The translations under genes were made by a program, and so were the position numbers. From CAYTQK01 sp964439745 (lineage in GTDB: Bacteria > Desulfobacterota > Desulfobacteria > Desulfobacterales > Desulfosudaceae): a stretch of DNA of 8,052 nucleotides. The stretch spans positions 1-8,052 of the forward strand of contig CAYTQK010000153.1 in NCBI GenBank assembly GCA_964439745.1, written 5' to 3'. Shown one piece after another: positions 1 through 5,207 of this stretch. Numbering within the stretch: position 1 is the stretch's first letter; each line of letters opens with the position of its first letter. The notes below the pieces were generated by a model. The model was not told where the DNA came from and made no database searches. It was given only the letters and a program-made list of their open reading frames with translations.

Positions 1-1099
1 GCTGCACCAGGATTACCTCCAGGGCGTCCGAACTGTCGGTCAGCGCCTGGACGGACGCCTTGATGCGGGCCACATAGCCGTGGTGGTCCGCTCCCCAGAC
101 GTCGATCAGACGGTCAAAGCCGCGGTCGAGCTTGTTCTTGTGATAGGCCATGTCCGAGGCGAAATAGGTTGTTTCGCCGTTGCCGCGGACCACCACCCGG
201 TCTTTTTCATCGCCCAGTTCGGCCGATTTGAACCACAGGGCGCCGTCCGCTTCGTAGGCGAAGCCCTTTTCCCGGATGGTCTCCAGGGCGCCGGCCACCG
301 CCCGGGTGTCAAACAGGGCTTTTTCCGAAAACCAGTTGTCAAAGACAATCCCGAAATTTTTCAGGTCTTCCCGGATCCCCGCCAGTATCCGTTCTGCGGC
401 CAAGGCGGCGCAGGCGGCAACGGCATCATCTTCCGCCGCCGTTTCCAGGTGAACGGCCGGATCCGCTTCGATGCCGGCGGCCAGCTCCCGGATATACTCG
501 CCCTGGTAGCAGTCTACGGGATATTCCACGGAAATTCCCCGGCACTCCTGCCAGCGCAGATAGACCGAACGCCCCAGGGTATTGATCTGGTTTCCGGCGT
601 CGTTGATGTAATATTCCCGGAAGACCTTCCAGCCGCAGAAGGCCAGAATATTGGCCAGGCTGTCGCCCACGGCCGCGCCCCGGCCATGGCCCACATGCAG
701 CGGTCCGGTGGGATTGGCGCTGACAAATTCCACCTGGACAGCGCGGCCCTGGCCGATGTTGCAGGCCCCGTAATCCGGGTTGGTCTCGATTTCCCGCAAT
801 ACCGGATGCCAGGCCTGCGGCCGGATAAAAAAATTGATAAAGCCGGGACCGGCCACTTCTGTGCCGGCAATGCGGTCGTCCCGGCCGGACAGGCGGGCAA
901 TGAGAATCTCGGCGATTCTGCGTGGGGCCATTTTCTGGGCCGAGGCCGAAACCATGGCAAAATTGGTGGCCAGATCTCCATGTGCGCCGGCCCGGGGCTC
1001 TTCCACCTCCACTTCGGCAAAGGCGTCGCTGGCCAGTTCGCCGGCCTGGTGGGCCTCCTGCGCGGCCTCCAGGATCAGGCTCCGGATGACCTCCTTCAT
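1..1099 (-). CDS. argS: Arginyl-tRNA synthetase, class I (3' end outside window)
   Basis: This cytoplasmic enzyme charges tRNA-Arg with arginine using ATP. The reverse strand from ATG at 1099 reads openly to base 1, giving 366 codons. The protein begins MKEVIRSLILEAAQEA, as expected for the ArgS N-terminal tRNA-recognition domain. Around residues 125-145 it shows the class I nucleotide-binding signature SANPTGPLHVGHGRG, where HVGH (residues 135-138) is the HIGH motif, preceded by VQVEFV. Further on, YYINDAGNQ and the DVWGADHHGYVAR block are both typical of ArgS. The sequence stops after LEVILVQ, so the KMSKS-like loop and the C-terminal anticodon-binding domain lie outside. An AGGGGGG ribosome site sits 5 bases before the start; another ATG at 1104 is out of frame. 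The gene lies about 30 bases after the acidic-tail gene and is probably cotranscribed with it. Nothing suggests damage. The identification is firm. Confidence 0.97.
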   Translation of the reverse strand, partial: MKEVIRSLILEAAQEAHQAGELASDAFAEVEVEEPRAGAHGDLATNFAMVSASAQKMAPRRIAEILIARLSGRDDRIAGTEVAGPGFINFFIRPQAWHPVLREIETNPDYGACNIGQGRAVQVEFVSANPTGPLHVGHGRGAAVGDSLANILAFCGWKVFREYYINDAGNQINTLGRSVYLRWQECRGISVEYPVDCYQGEYIRELAAGIEADPAVHLETAAEDDAVAACAALAAERILAGIREDLKNFGIVFDNWFSEKALFDTRAVAGALETIREKGFAYEADGALWFKSAELGDEKDRVVVRGNGETTYFASDMAYHKNKLDRGFDRLIDVWGADHHGYVARIKASVQALTDSSDALEVILVQ

Positions 1100-1129
1100 G
1101 GCATCCCCCCTGTCACCGCAATCGACCGA

Positions 1130-1549
1130 TTACTCCTTTTCATCATCAACCAGGTCATCGTCATCACTCAGGTCTTCGTCCGAATCCAGAATGTCATCCA
1201 GCTCATCCAGCTCCATTTCCTCTTCTTCGAGATCTTCGATGTCCGGCTCTTCATCCTCGAACACCTGGTTGTCATCAATGGTCACTTCAATCTTATCCCG
1301 GTCCGCGGATTCCATCAGTTCCAGCACGGCGGCGGCCACTTTTTCCAGGATCGGCGACGGCGGAAAAAAATCCTTGTGGCGCAGGGCCGGCATCAGCTCC
1401 TTCAGACCCTGCTTGGCGACTCTGCGAAGGTCTGTTAAGGAATAAGTCGCTGTATTGATAATGGAATATTCATTTTTTTCCAGTTCGGAATATTCCGTGA
1501 GGACCAGCCCGTCCTTGCCTTCACTGGTCAGGGAAAACTTTTGTCTCAT
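1130..1549 (-). CDS. Unrecognised 139-residue protein with a strongly acidic C-terminal tail
   Basis: I do not recognise the family. Residues 1-95 look like a small folded domain with mixed charge (MRQKFSLTSEGKDGLVLTEY at the start, a predicted helix with VAAAVLELME near 71-80, and IEVTIDD near 87-93). Residues 98-139 form a tail with 28 Asp or Glu in 42 positions, probably disordered. There is no signal peptide, membrane segment or cysteine motif, so it should be cytoplasmic. The start is well supported: AAGGAG lies at 1558-1563, 8 bases before the ATG. Stop codon TAA is at 1130-1132, and argS starts 30 bases later on the same strand, so an operon is likely. The acidic tail could mimic nucleic acid or bind a basic partner, but that is only inference. 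Codon usage looks like that of its neighbours, and the opposite-strand frames here are low-complexity shadows. It is confidently a gene; its function is unknown. Confidence 0.85.
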   Translation of the reverse strand: MRQKFSLTSEGKDGLVLTEYSELEKNEYSIINTATYSLTDLRRVAKQGLKELMPALRHKDFFPPSPILEKVAAAVLELMESADRDKIEVTIDDNQVFEDEEPDIEDLEEEEMELDELDDILDSDEDLSDDDDLVDDEKE

Positions 1550-1557
1550 ATCCTTAT

Positions 1558-1563
1558 CTCCTT
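1558..1563 (-). promoter_or_regulatory. Ribosome binding site of the acidic-tail gene
   Basis: The minus strand reads AAGGAG, 8 bases before the ATG at 1549. This is the best ribosome site in the window and fixes the start codon of the acidic-tail protein. Confidence 0.8.
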
Positions 1564-1598
1564 GATAAAAATAACAAATTGTTTTTTAAAAGCATATT

Positions 1599-1604
1599 AT
1601 TGTA
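1599..1604 (-). promoter_or_regulatory. Possible -10 element for the acidic-tail gene and argS
   Basis: The minus strand reads TACAAT, one mismatch from the sigma-70 -10 consensus, about 50 bases before the start codon. It sits in the AT-rich spacer between the trkH terminus and this gene. No good -35 hexamer lies 16-18 bases upstream, so the call is weak; an overlapping TAATAT a few bases downstream is an alternative. If correct, the acidic-tail gene and argS have their own promoter, separate from trkAH. Confidence 0.3.
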
Positions 1605-1661
1605 CAGCGTCCACGTTAAAATGCTGCCGGTGCAAAATCAAGATAAAATCTGAAACAGCGC

Positions 1662-1684
1662 AAAAAACATTATCCCGCAAGGAT
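1662..1684 (-). terminator. Weak candidate terminator after trkH
   Basis: Right after the trkH stop codon the minus strand can fold ATCC(T)...(G)GGAT with a 3-5 base loop (1672-1684). After AATG it is followed by six T residues (1667-1662). The stem is only 4-5 base pairs, so it is marginal. On the plus strand the same hairpin is followed directly by a T run, so it could act in both directions. Position supports the call more than predicted strength does. Confidence 0.3.
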
Positions 1685-1687
1685 TTT

Positions 1688-3139
1688 TTATTTCCGCCAG
1701 AATTCCGGGATCAGCAGGATGATCAGGGTATAAATCTCCAGCCGGCCCAGCAGCATGCACCAGATCAGCAGCCATTTGCCGCCGGCCGGTATCAGCGCGA
1801 AATTGTCCAGGGGGCCGACGGCGGCGAACCCGGGGCCGATGTTGCCCAGGGAGGCGGCCACGGCCGCCACCGAGGTGATCGCGTCCACGCCCATACCGGC
1901 CAGCAGGAATGAAGAAAATATAAAAATGAAGATATACAGGCATAAAAAGCCCATGATGCTCCGCATGACATCACCGGGGACGCTTTTCCCGGCAATCTTG
2001 ACATGGGAGACGGCCTTGGGATGGATCAGGGAAAAGAGTTCCCGGTAGCAGTACTTGCAACAGAGCATGATCCGGATGATCTTCATGCCGCCGCCGGTGG
2101 ACCCGGCCGAGGCGCCGACAAACATGCAGAAAAAAAGGATCAGCTGGGACAATGCCGGCCAGGTCTCGTAATCCGCCGTAGTAAAGCCGGTGGTGGTAAT
2201 AATGGAGACCACCTGGAAACTGCCGTACCGCAGGGCCTGGCCGAGGCTCTGGTAGATGCTGCCGTAGAGATTGAGGCTGACCAGCGCGATCAGGACCAGA
2301 ACCAGGCACAAAAAAAAGCGTCCCTCCGCGTCCTTCCACACGGCCAGTGAACGCCCCCGGAGCATCTGGTAGTGGAGGGAGAAATTGATGCCGGCAAAGA
2401 CCATAAAGACCAGGACAATCATGTCAAAATAGAGGCGGTCATAACCGCCGAGGGAGAGATTCCGGGTGGAAAAACCGCCGGTGGGCATGGTGGTGAAGGT
2501 ATGACAGACGGCATCGAACAGGGACATGCCGCCAATTTTCAGCAGGACCATTTCCGCCAGGGTAAAGAGCAGGTACACTTTCCACAGGGTCTTGGCGGTT
2601 TCGCTGATCCGCGGCTGCAGCTTGTCCGGGACCGGGCTGGGCACCTCGGCTTTGTATAGCTGCATGCCGCCCACCCCGAGAAAAGGCAGGATGGCCACCG
2701 ACAGCACGATGATGCCCATGCCGCCCAGCCACTGGATAAAGCTGCGCCACAACAGCAATCCCCGGGGAGCGCTTTCGATGTCGGTCAAGACCGACGCGCC
2801 GGTGGTGGTAAAGCCCGACACGGACTCGAACAGGGCATCTGTGAAACCGGGCAGCAGTCCGCTGAAATAAAAGGGCAGGGCGCCGAACAGGCCGGCGGCC
2901 AGCCAGCAGGCACCGACGACGATCATGCTTTCCCGCTTGCCAATGGACAGTCCGGCGGGTGCCCGGGAGAAAAGGATCATGGCGCCCCCGCAGCCGATGG
3001 TAATCCCGATGGAGAGCAGCAGGGGGGGTACCAGCCCGGTTTCCCCGAAGCCGAGTCCCGTCAGCAGGGGAAAGATCATGCCCAGTCCCAGAAAAAGGAC
3101 CAGGTAGCCGCTGATATTTATTATAAGCCGCCAGTTCAA
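1688..3139 (-). CDS. trkH: TrkH-type potassium uptake protein, channel-like membrane subunit
   Basis: This inner-membrane subunit of the Trk system conducts K+ into the cell and is gated by TrkA. The 483 residues match the usual TrkH length and align by eye with the E. coli protein end to end. The four pore loops of the SKT superfamily are visible: TTTGAS at 111-116, PTGGFST at 219-225, TTTGFTT at 315-321 and LGNIGPG at 431-437, each carrying the filter glycine. Other TrkH hallmarks are WLGGMGIIVLSVAILP near 137-152, GVGGMQLYKAE near 156-165, GASAGSTGGGMKIIRI at 342-357 and GRLEIYTL near 465-472. Hydrophobic segments fill the whole chain. The start is TTG at 3139, the only in-frame choice before the TAA at 3142-3140, and MNWRLII fits the family N-terminus. 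No clear ribosome site precedes it, so translation probably depends on ribosomes finishing trkA. The KtrB/TrkG group is the alternative, but length and motifs favour TrkH. Confidence 0.96.
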   Translation of the reverse strand: MNWRLIINISGYLVLFLGLGMIFPLLTGLGFGETGLVPPLLLSIGITIGCGGAMILFSRAPAGLSIGKRESMIVVGACWLAAGLFGALPFYFSGLLPGFTDALFESVSGFTTTGASVLTDIESAPRGLLLWRSFIQWLGGMGIIVLSVAILPFLGVGGMQLYKAEVPSPVPDKLQPRISETAKTLWKVYLLFTLAEMVLLKIGGMSLFDAVCHTFTTMPTGGFSTRNLSLGGYDRLYFDMIVLVFMVFAGINFSLHYQMLRGRSLAVWKDAEGRFFLCLVLVLIALVSLNLYGSIYQSLGQALRYGSFQVVSIITTTGFTTADYETWPALSQLILFFCMFVGASAGSTGGGMKIIRIMLCCKYCYRELFSLIHPKAVSHVKIAGKSVPGDVMRSIMGFLCLYIFIFIFSSFLLAGMGVDAITSVAAVAASLGNIGPGFAAVGPLDNFALIPAGGKWLLIWCMLLGRLEIYTLIILLIPEFWRK

Positions 3140-4504
3140 TTAAATAAACTCGAGTTTCACGGAAAGTAGTTTCTCCACCTTAGCGATGGCATGTTTCTGG
3201 GCGAAGATGATGACCCGGTCTTCGGGTTCGACCACCGTATCCCCGGTGGGCACGATGATTTCTTCACCGCGGATGATGCCCACCAGCAGGGTGCTCTTGG
3301 GCATGTTGACCTTGCGCAGGGGGCGGCCCACCAGCTCGGAGGTGGACAGGGCGACCGCTTCCAGGACTTCCGCCTGCTCCTCCTTGAGGGCAACAGCCGA
3401 GAGTACCTTGCCTTTGCGGATGTGCTGGAGAATGCTGTTGATGGCCGACAGCCGGGGGCTGACCACCTGCTCCAGGCCGATGGTGGACATCAGGGGTATA
3501 TAGGTGAATTTAGAGATCTTGGTGACGGTATTGGCCGCCCCCAGCCGGTTGGCCAGCAGCGAGATAAGAATGTTGGTCTGTTCATCATCGGTCAGGCTGA
3601 CGACCACGTCCATGTCCTGGATGTGTTCCTCGACCAGCAGTTCCTGGTCCGACCCGTTGCCCTGCAGCACCACGGTCTTGTGCATGGCTTCGGCCAGGTA
3701 GGCGCAGCGATCCGGGTTGATTTCGATGATCTTGGTCTTGATATCGGCCGCCTCGAACCGCTGGGCCAGGCGCAGTCCCAGGCGCCCCCCGCCGACGATG
3801 AGGGCTCGGTGGACCGGCCGGGTAGGCTTGTCAAAGACCTTGAGGGAGCTGGCCAGGCGTTCTTTTTCGCTGATGAAGTAGACAATATCATTGGGCAGCA
3901 AGCGGTTGTTGCCGTGGGGAACGATCATTTTTTCGTTACGGACAATGGCGGCCACCAGAAAACTGTTGTTCCCGATTTTTCCAGCTGCCTCGGACAGCGG
4001 CCGGCCGGCCAGGGGTGAATCCTTGGGCATGCGGACGGCCACCAGCCGCAGCCGGTCATCGGCCAGGGCCCGGACTTCCACCGCGCCGGGAACGCTGATG
4101 AGGCTTTCGATGGTGTTGATGACCTCGATTTCCGGATTGATGATGGTGTCGATATAGGGGGCTTTTTCCCGGAAGCTTTCATGGTGGCCGTCAAAATCGC
4201 CGCTGCGCACCCGGGCCAGTTTTTTGGTGGAAGGGGAAAGCAGGTTGGCCACCAGGCAGGCGACCAGGTTGATCTCGTCGCTGTCGGTAACCGCCAGCAG
4301 AATTTCCGCCTCCTTGAGGCCGGCCTCTTCCAGGATGACCGGGCTGCTGCCCGAGCCCACGATGGTCTGGACATCGGTGTTTTCGGCAATACGGCGCAGG
4401 GCCCTTGGGTCACGGTCAATGACCACGACATCCTTGTTCTCGATGGACAGCCGGCTGGCGGTATGAAATCCGACCTCACCGGCTCCGATAATAATAATTT
4501 TCAA
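3140..4504 (-). CDS. trkA: TrkA, NAD-binding regulatory subunit of the Trk potassium uptake system
   Basis: TrkA is the peripheral cytoplasmic partner that binds NAD(H) or ATP and opens or closes the TrkH pore. The chain has two RCK halves. The first begins KIIIIGAGEVG, with a Rossmann GxGxxG at residues 7-12 and acidic D30 ending strand 2. The second has ALIVGGGRLG, with the glycine motif at 238-243 and E261. Each half ends in an RCK_C domain (about 140-220 and 365-450; for example LVGRPLRKVNMPKSTLLVGI). The length of 454 matches the roughly 458 of E. coli. I chose TTG at 4504 because it starts exactly at the Rossmann strand and has GGAG at 4516-4513, 8 bases away. An upstream in-frame ATG at 4576 would add 24 unrelated residues and would lie only about 4 bases after the predicted transcription start. 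Its stop codon abuts trkH, so the two form one operon. Confidence 0.96.
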   Translation of the reverse strand: MKIIIIGAGEVGFHTASRLSIENKDVVVIDRDPRALRRIAENTDVQTIVGSGSSPVILEEAGLKEAEILLAVTDSDEINLVACLVANLLSPSTKKLARVRSGDFDGHHESFREKAPYIDTIINPEIEVINTIESLISVPGAVEVRALADDRLRLVAVRMPKDSPLAGRPLSEAAGKIGNNSFLVAAIVRNEKMIVPHGNNRLLPNDIVYFISEKERLASSLKVFDKPTRPVHRALIVGGGRLGLRLAQRFEAADIKTKIIEINPDRCAYLAEAMHKTVVLQGNGSDQELLVEEHIQDMDVVVSLTDDEQTNILISLLANRLGAANTVTKISKFTYIPLMSTIGLEQVVSPRLSAINSILQHIRKGKVLSAVALKEEQAEVLEAVALSTSELVGRPLRKVNMPKSTLLVGIIRGEEIIVPTGDTVVEPEDRVIIFAQKHAIAKVEKLLSVKLEFI

Positions 4505-4512
4505 CCGTGTTG

Positions 4513-4519
4513 CTCCTCT
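4513..4519 (-). promoter_or_regulatory. Ribosome binding site selecting the TTG start of trkA
   Basis: The minus strand reads AGAGGAG, ending 8 bases before TTG at 4504. It supports this unusual start codon over the in-frame ATG at 4576. Confidence 0.75.
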
Positions 4520-4541
4520 TGCGGTGTTGCCGTTGTAAGCT

Positions 4542-4562
4542 CCTGCCCGGTTCCGGGACAGG
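4542..4562 (-). other. Stem-loop in the trkA 5' leader
   Basis: The leader can fold into an imperfect hairpin. Plus-strand bases 4542-4550 (CCTGCCCGG) pair with 4553-4562 (CCGGGACAGG), leaving one bulged A at 4558 and a tight loop. It lies about 38 bases before the trkA start codon, inside the predicted untranslated leader. No U run follows, so it is not a standard terminator. It could protect the mRNA end or have no role. Confidence 0.4.
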
Positions 4563-4586
4563 CACGCCGCGAACATGAAAGTTTTT

Positions 4587-4615
4587 ATTATATCTGTTTA
4601 CAGATACAAATGCAA
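4587..4615 (-). promoter_or_regulatory. Sigma-70 promoter of trkA-trkH
   Basis: The minus strand has TTGCAT (4615-4610), a spacer of exactly 17 bases (4609-4593), then a perfect TATAAT (4592-4587). Transcription should begin near 4580, giving a leader of about 76 bases before the TTG start of trkA. This is the strongest promoter match in the window. An inverted repeat occupies the spacer and overlaps the -10 (separate entry), suggesting repression. Confidence 0.75.
4591..4606. promoter_or_regulatory. Palindromic operator candidate overlapping the trkA -10
   Basis: TATCTGTTTACAGATA is a perfect inverted repeat with 7-base arms around a 2-base centre. It fills most of the trkA promoter spacer and its edge shares two bases with the TATAAT. 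A dimeric repressor bound here would block RNA polymerase. I cannot name the regulator. The CTGTAAA half also occurs in the larger dyad at 4642-4667. Confidence 0.5.
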
Positions 4616-4641
4616 TTTTGACCGTTTTTCAATGATGACAA

Positions 4642-4667
4642 GCCTGTAAAAAGTCTTTTTTACAGGC
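4642..4667. repeat. Perfect 11-base inverted repeat in the trkA-feoA spacer
   Basis: GCCTGTAAAAA at 4642-4652 and its exact reverse complement at 4657-4667 flank a 4-base centre (GTCT). It lies 26 bases upstream of the trkA -35 and about 200 bases upstream of the predicted feoA promoter. It may be a regulator site or a DNA or RNA hairpin. No T run follows on either strand, so a terminator is unlikely. Confidence 0.6.
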
Positions 4668-4671
4668 AGTG

Positions 4672-4700
4672 TTAAGTTTTAAGTGATTAAGTATTTAAGT
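4672..4700. repeat. Four tandem TTAAGT repeats
   Basis: TTAAGT starts at 4672, 4679, 4687 and 4695, giving steps of 7, 8 and 8 bases. The array begins just 4 bases after the 11-base inverted repeat and sits in the AT-rich part of the divergent control region. It could be a cluster of direct binding sites, or chance in AT-rich DNA. Confidence 0.55.
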
Positions 4701-4866
4701 AAAATCAAAAACTTATATTTTTATTATTTGACGGGCATAACATTTTTTAAACTTTTTACGAAGCCATCAATGATTTTGCTGAAAAAAAGGGTAAGCCGGG
4801 CGCCCCTCGCTGCCGGAGCGGTTGGCGGCGGCCCCGTCACAGAGAAGAGGGGGTGTGGATATTCGC
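4701..4866. other. Middle of the divergent spacer, no gene seen
   Basis: An AT-rich stretch, including a TTGACG hexamer at 4728-4733 that lacks a good -10, gives way near 4795 to about 60 GC-rich bases (to roughly 4855). An open frame continuous with feoA runs from 4683, but its translation has no conserved look, no good ribosome site and mixed composition, so I do not call it coding. No tRNA or known RNA fold is evident. Confidence 0.5.
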
Positions 4867-4895
4867 TTGCGTTGGATTTTTCTTTCTGCTATTAT
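4867..4895 (+). promoter_or_regulatory. Probable sigma-70 promoter of feoA-feoB
   Basis: TTGCGT (4867-4872), a 17-base spacer and TATTAT (4890-4895) form a good sigma-70 match. Transcription would start near 4902, about 60 bases before the feoA ATG. The leader includes a GC-rich palindromic stretch near 4919-4940 (CTGCCGGCAG and flanks). I see no convincing Fur box, although iron control would be expected for this family. Confidence 0.5.
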
Positions 4896-4961
4896 TTAAC
4901 CTTTTTTGAATCAGCTTCCGGCTGCCGGCAGGCCGCCGGATACGGAGACAGCGCAGTGGTA

Positions 4962-5207
4962 ATGAGTGAAATGAAAGAAGGGCAGAGTGCCCGGGTTGTC
5001 CGCATCGGTGGCCAGGGGCCGTTTCGCAGGCGGTTGCTGGAAATGGGCATTACCCGGGGCGCCGCGATCTACGTGGAAAAGTACGCCCCCCTGCGGGATC
5101 CGCTGGAACTGCGGGTCAAGGGCTATTCCATCTCCTTGCGCGTGGAAGAGGCCGCCCGGATTGAAGTGGAACTGATAACCGGTGATAAACAGGACAGGCC
5201 GTTGTGA
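4962..5207 (+). CDS. feoA: FeoA, small cytoplasmic partner of the ferrous iron transporter
   Basis: FeoA is a small SH3-like protein that binds and tunes FeoB during Fe2+ uptake. The 81 residues carry the family pattern: FRRRLLEMGITRGAAIYV near 21-38, then YAPLRDPLELRVKGYSISLR near 41-60 and VEEAARIEVEL at 61-71. The length is typical. The start is not certain. ATG at 4962 is used here, but GGAG at 4944-4947 is 14 bases away from it and only 8 from an in-frame GTG at 4956, which would add two residues; a third option is ATG at 4971. The stop TGA overlaps the feoB GTG by 4 bases, so both are translated together. No FeoC gene is seen downstream. Confidence in identity is high, in the exact start moderate. 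Confidence 0.93.
   Translation: MSEMKEGQSARVVRIGGQGPFRRRLLEMGITRGAAIYVEKYAPLRDPLELRVKGYSISLRVEEAARIEVELITGDKQDRPL

Noticed and set aside
80..1438. 452-codon plus-strand frame opposite argS
   Set aside because: The minus strand encodes ArgS with its HIGH motif intact, and the plus-strand product has no recognisable domain.
780..1445. Serine-rich plus-strand frame across the acidic-tail gene and the argS start
   Set aside because: The serine runs are the reverse complement of Asp/Glu codons in the acidic tail, and the frame covers the conserved ArgS N-terminus on the other strand. It is a shadow.
4642..4667. Rho-independent terminator
   Set aside because: The stem is perfect but AT-rich near the loop, has no following T run on either strand, and lies between divergent genes where no transcript needs to end.
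4795..4855. Small RNA or tRNA in the GC-rich patch
   Set aside because: No TPsiC-like motif, cloverleaf or clear stable stem was found. The patch is noted only for its composition.
4683..4961. Long in-frame extension of feoA, or a separate upstream gene
   Set aside because: The frame is open for 93 codons but gives a mix of Lys/Tyr/Phe-rich then Gly/Ala-rich sequence with no family look and no ribosome site. The probable feoA promoter lies inside it, and FeoA proteins are normally about 75-85 residues.
4670..4961. Fur box upstream of feoA
   Set aside because: Iron regulation is expected, but I found no stretch with convincing GATAAT-type triplets or a 19-base Fur palindrome. A matrix scan would be needed.
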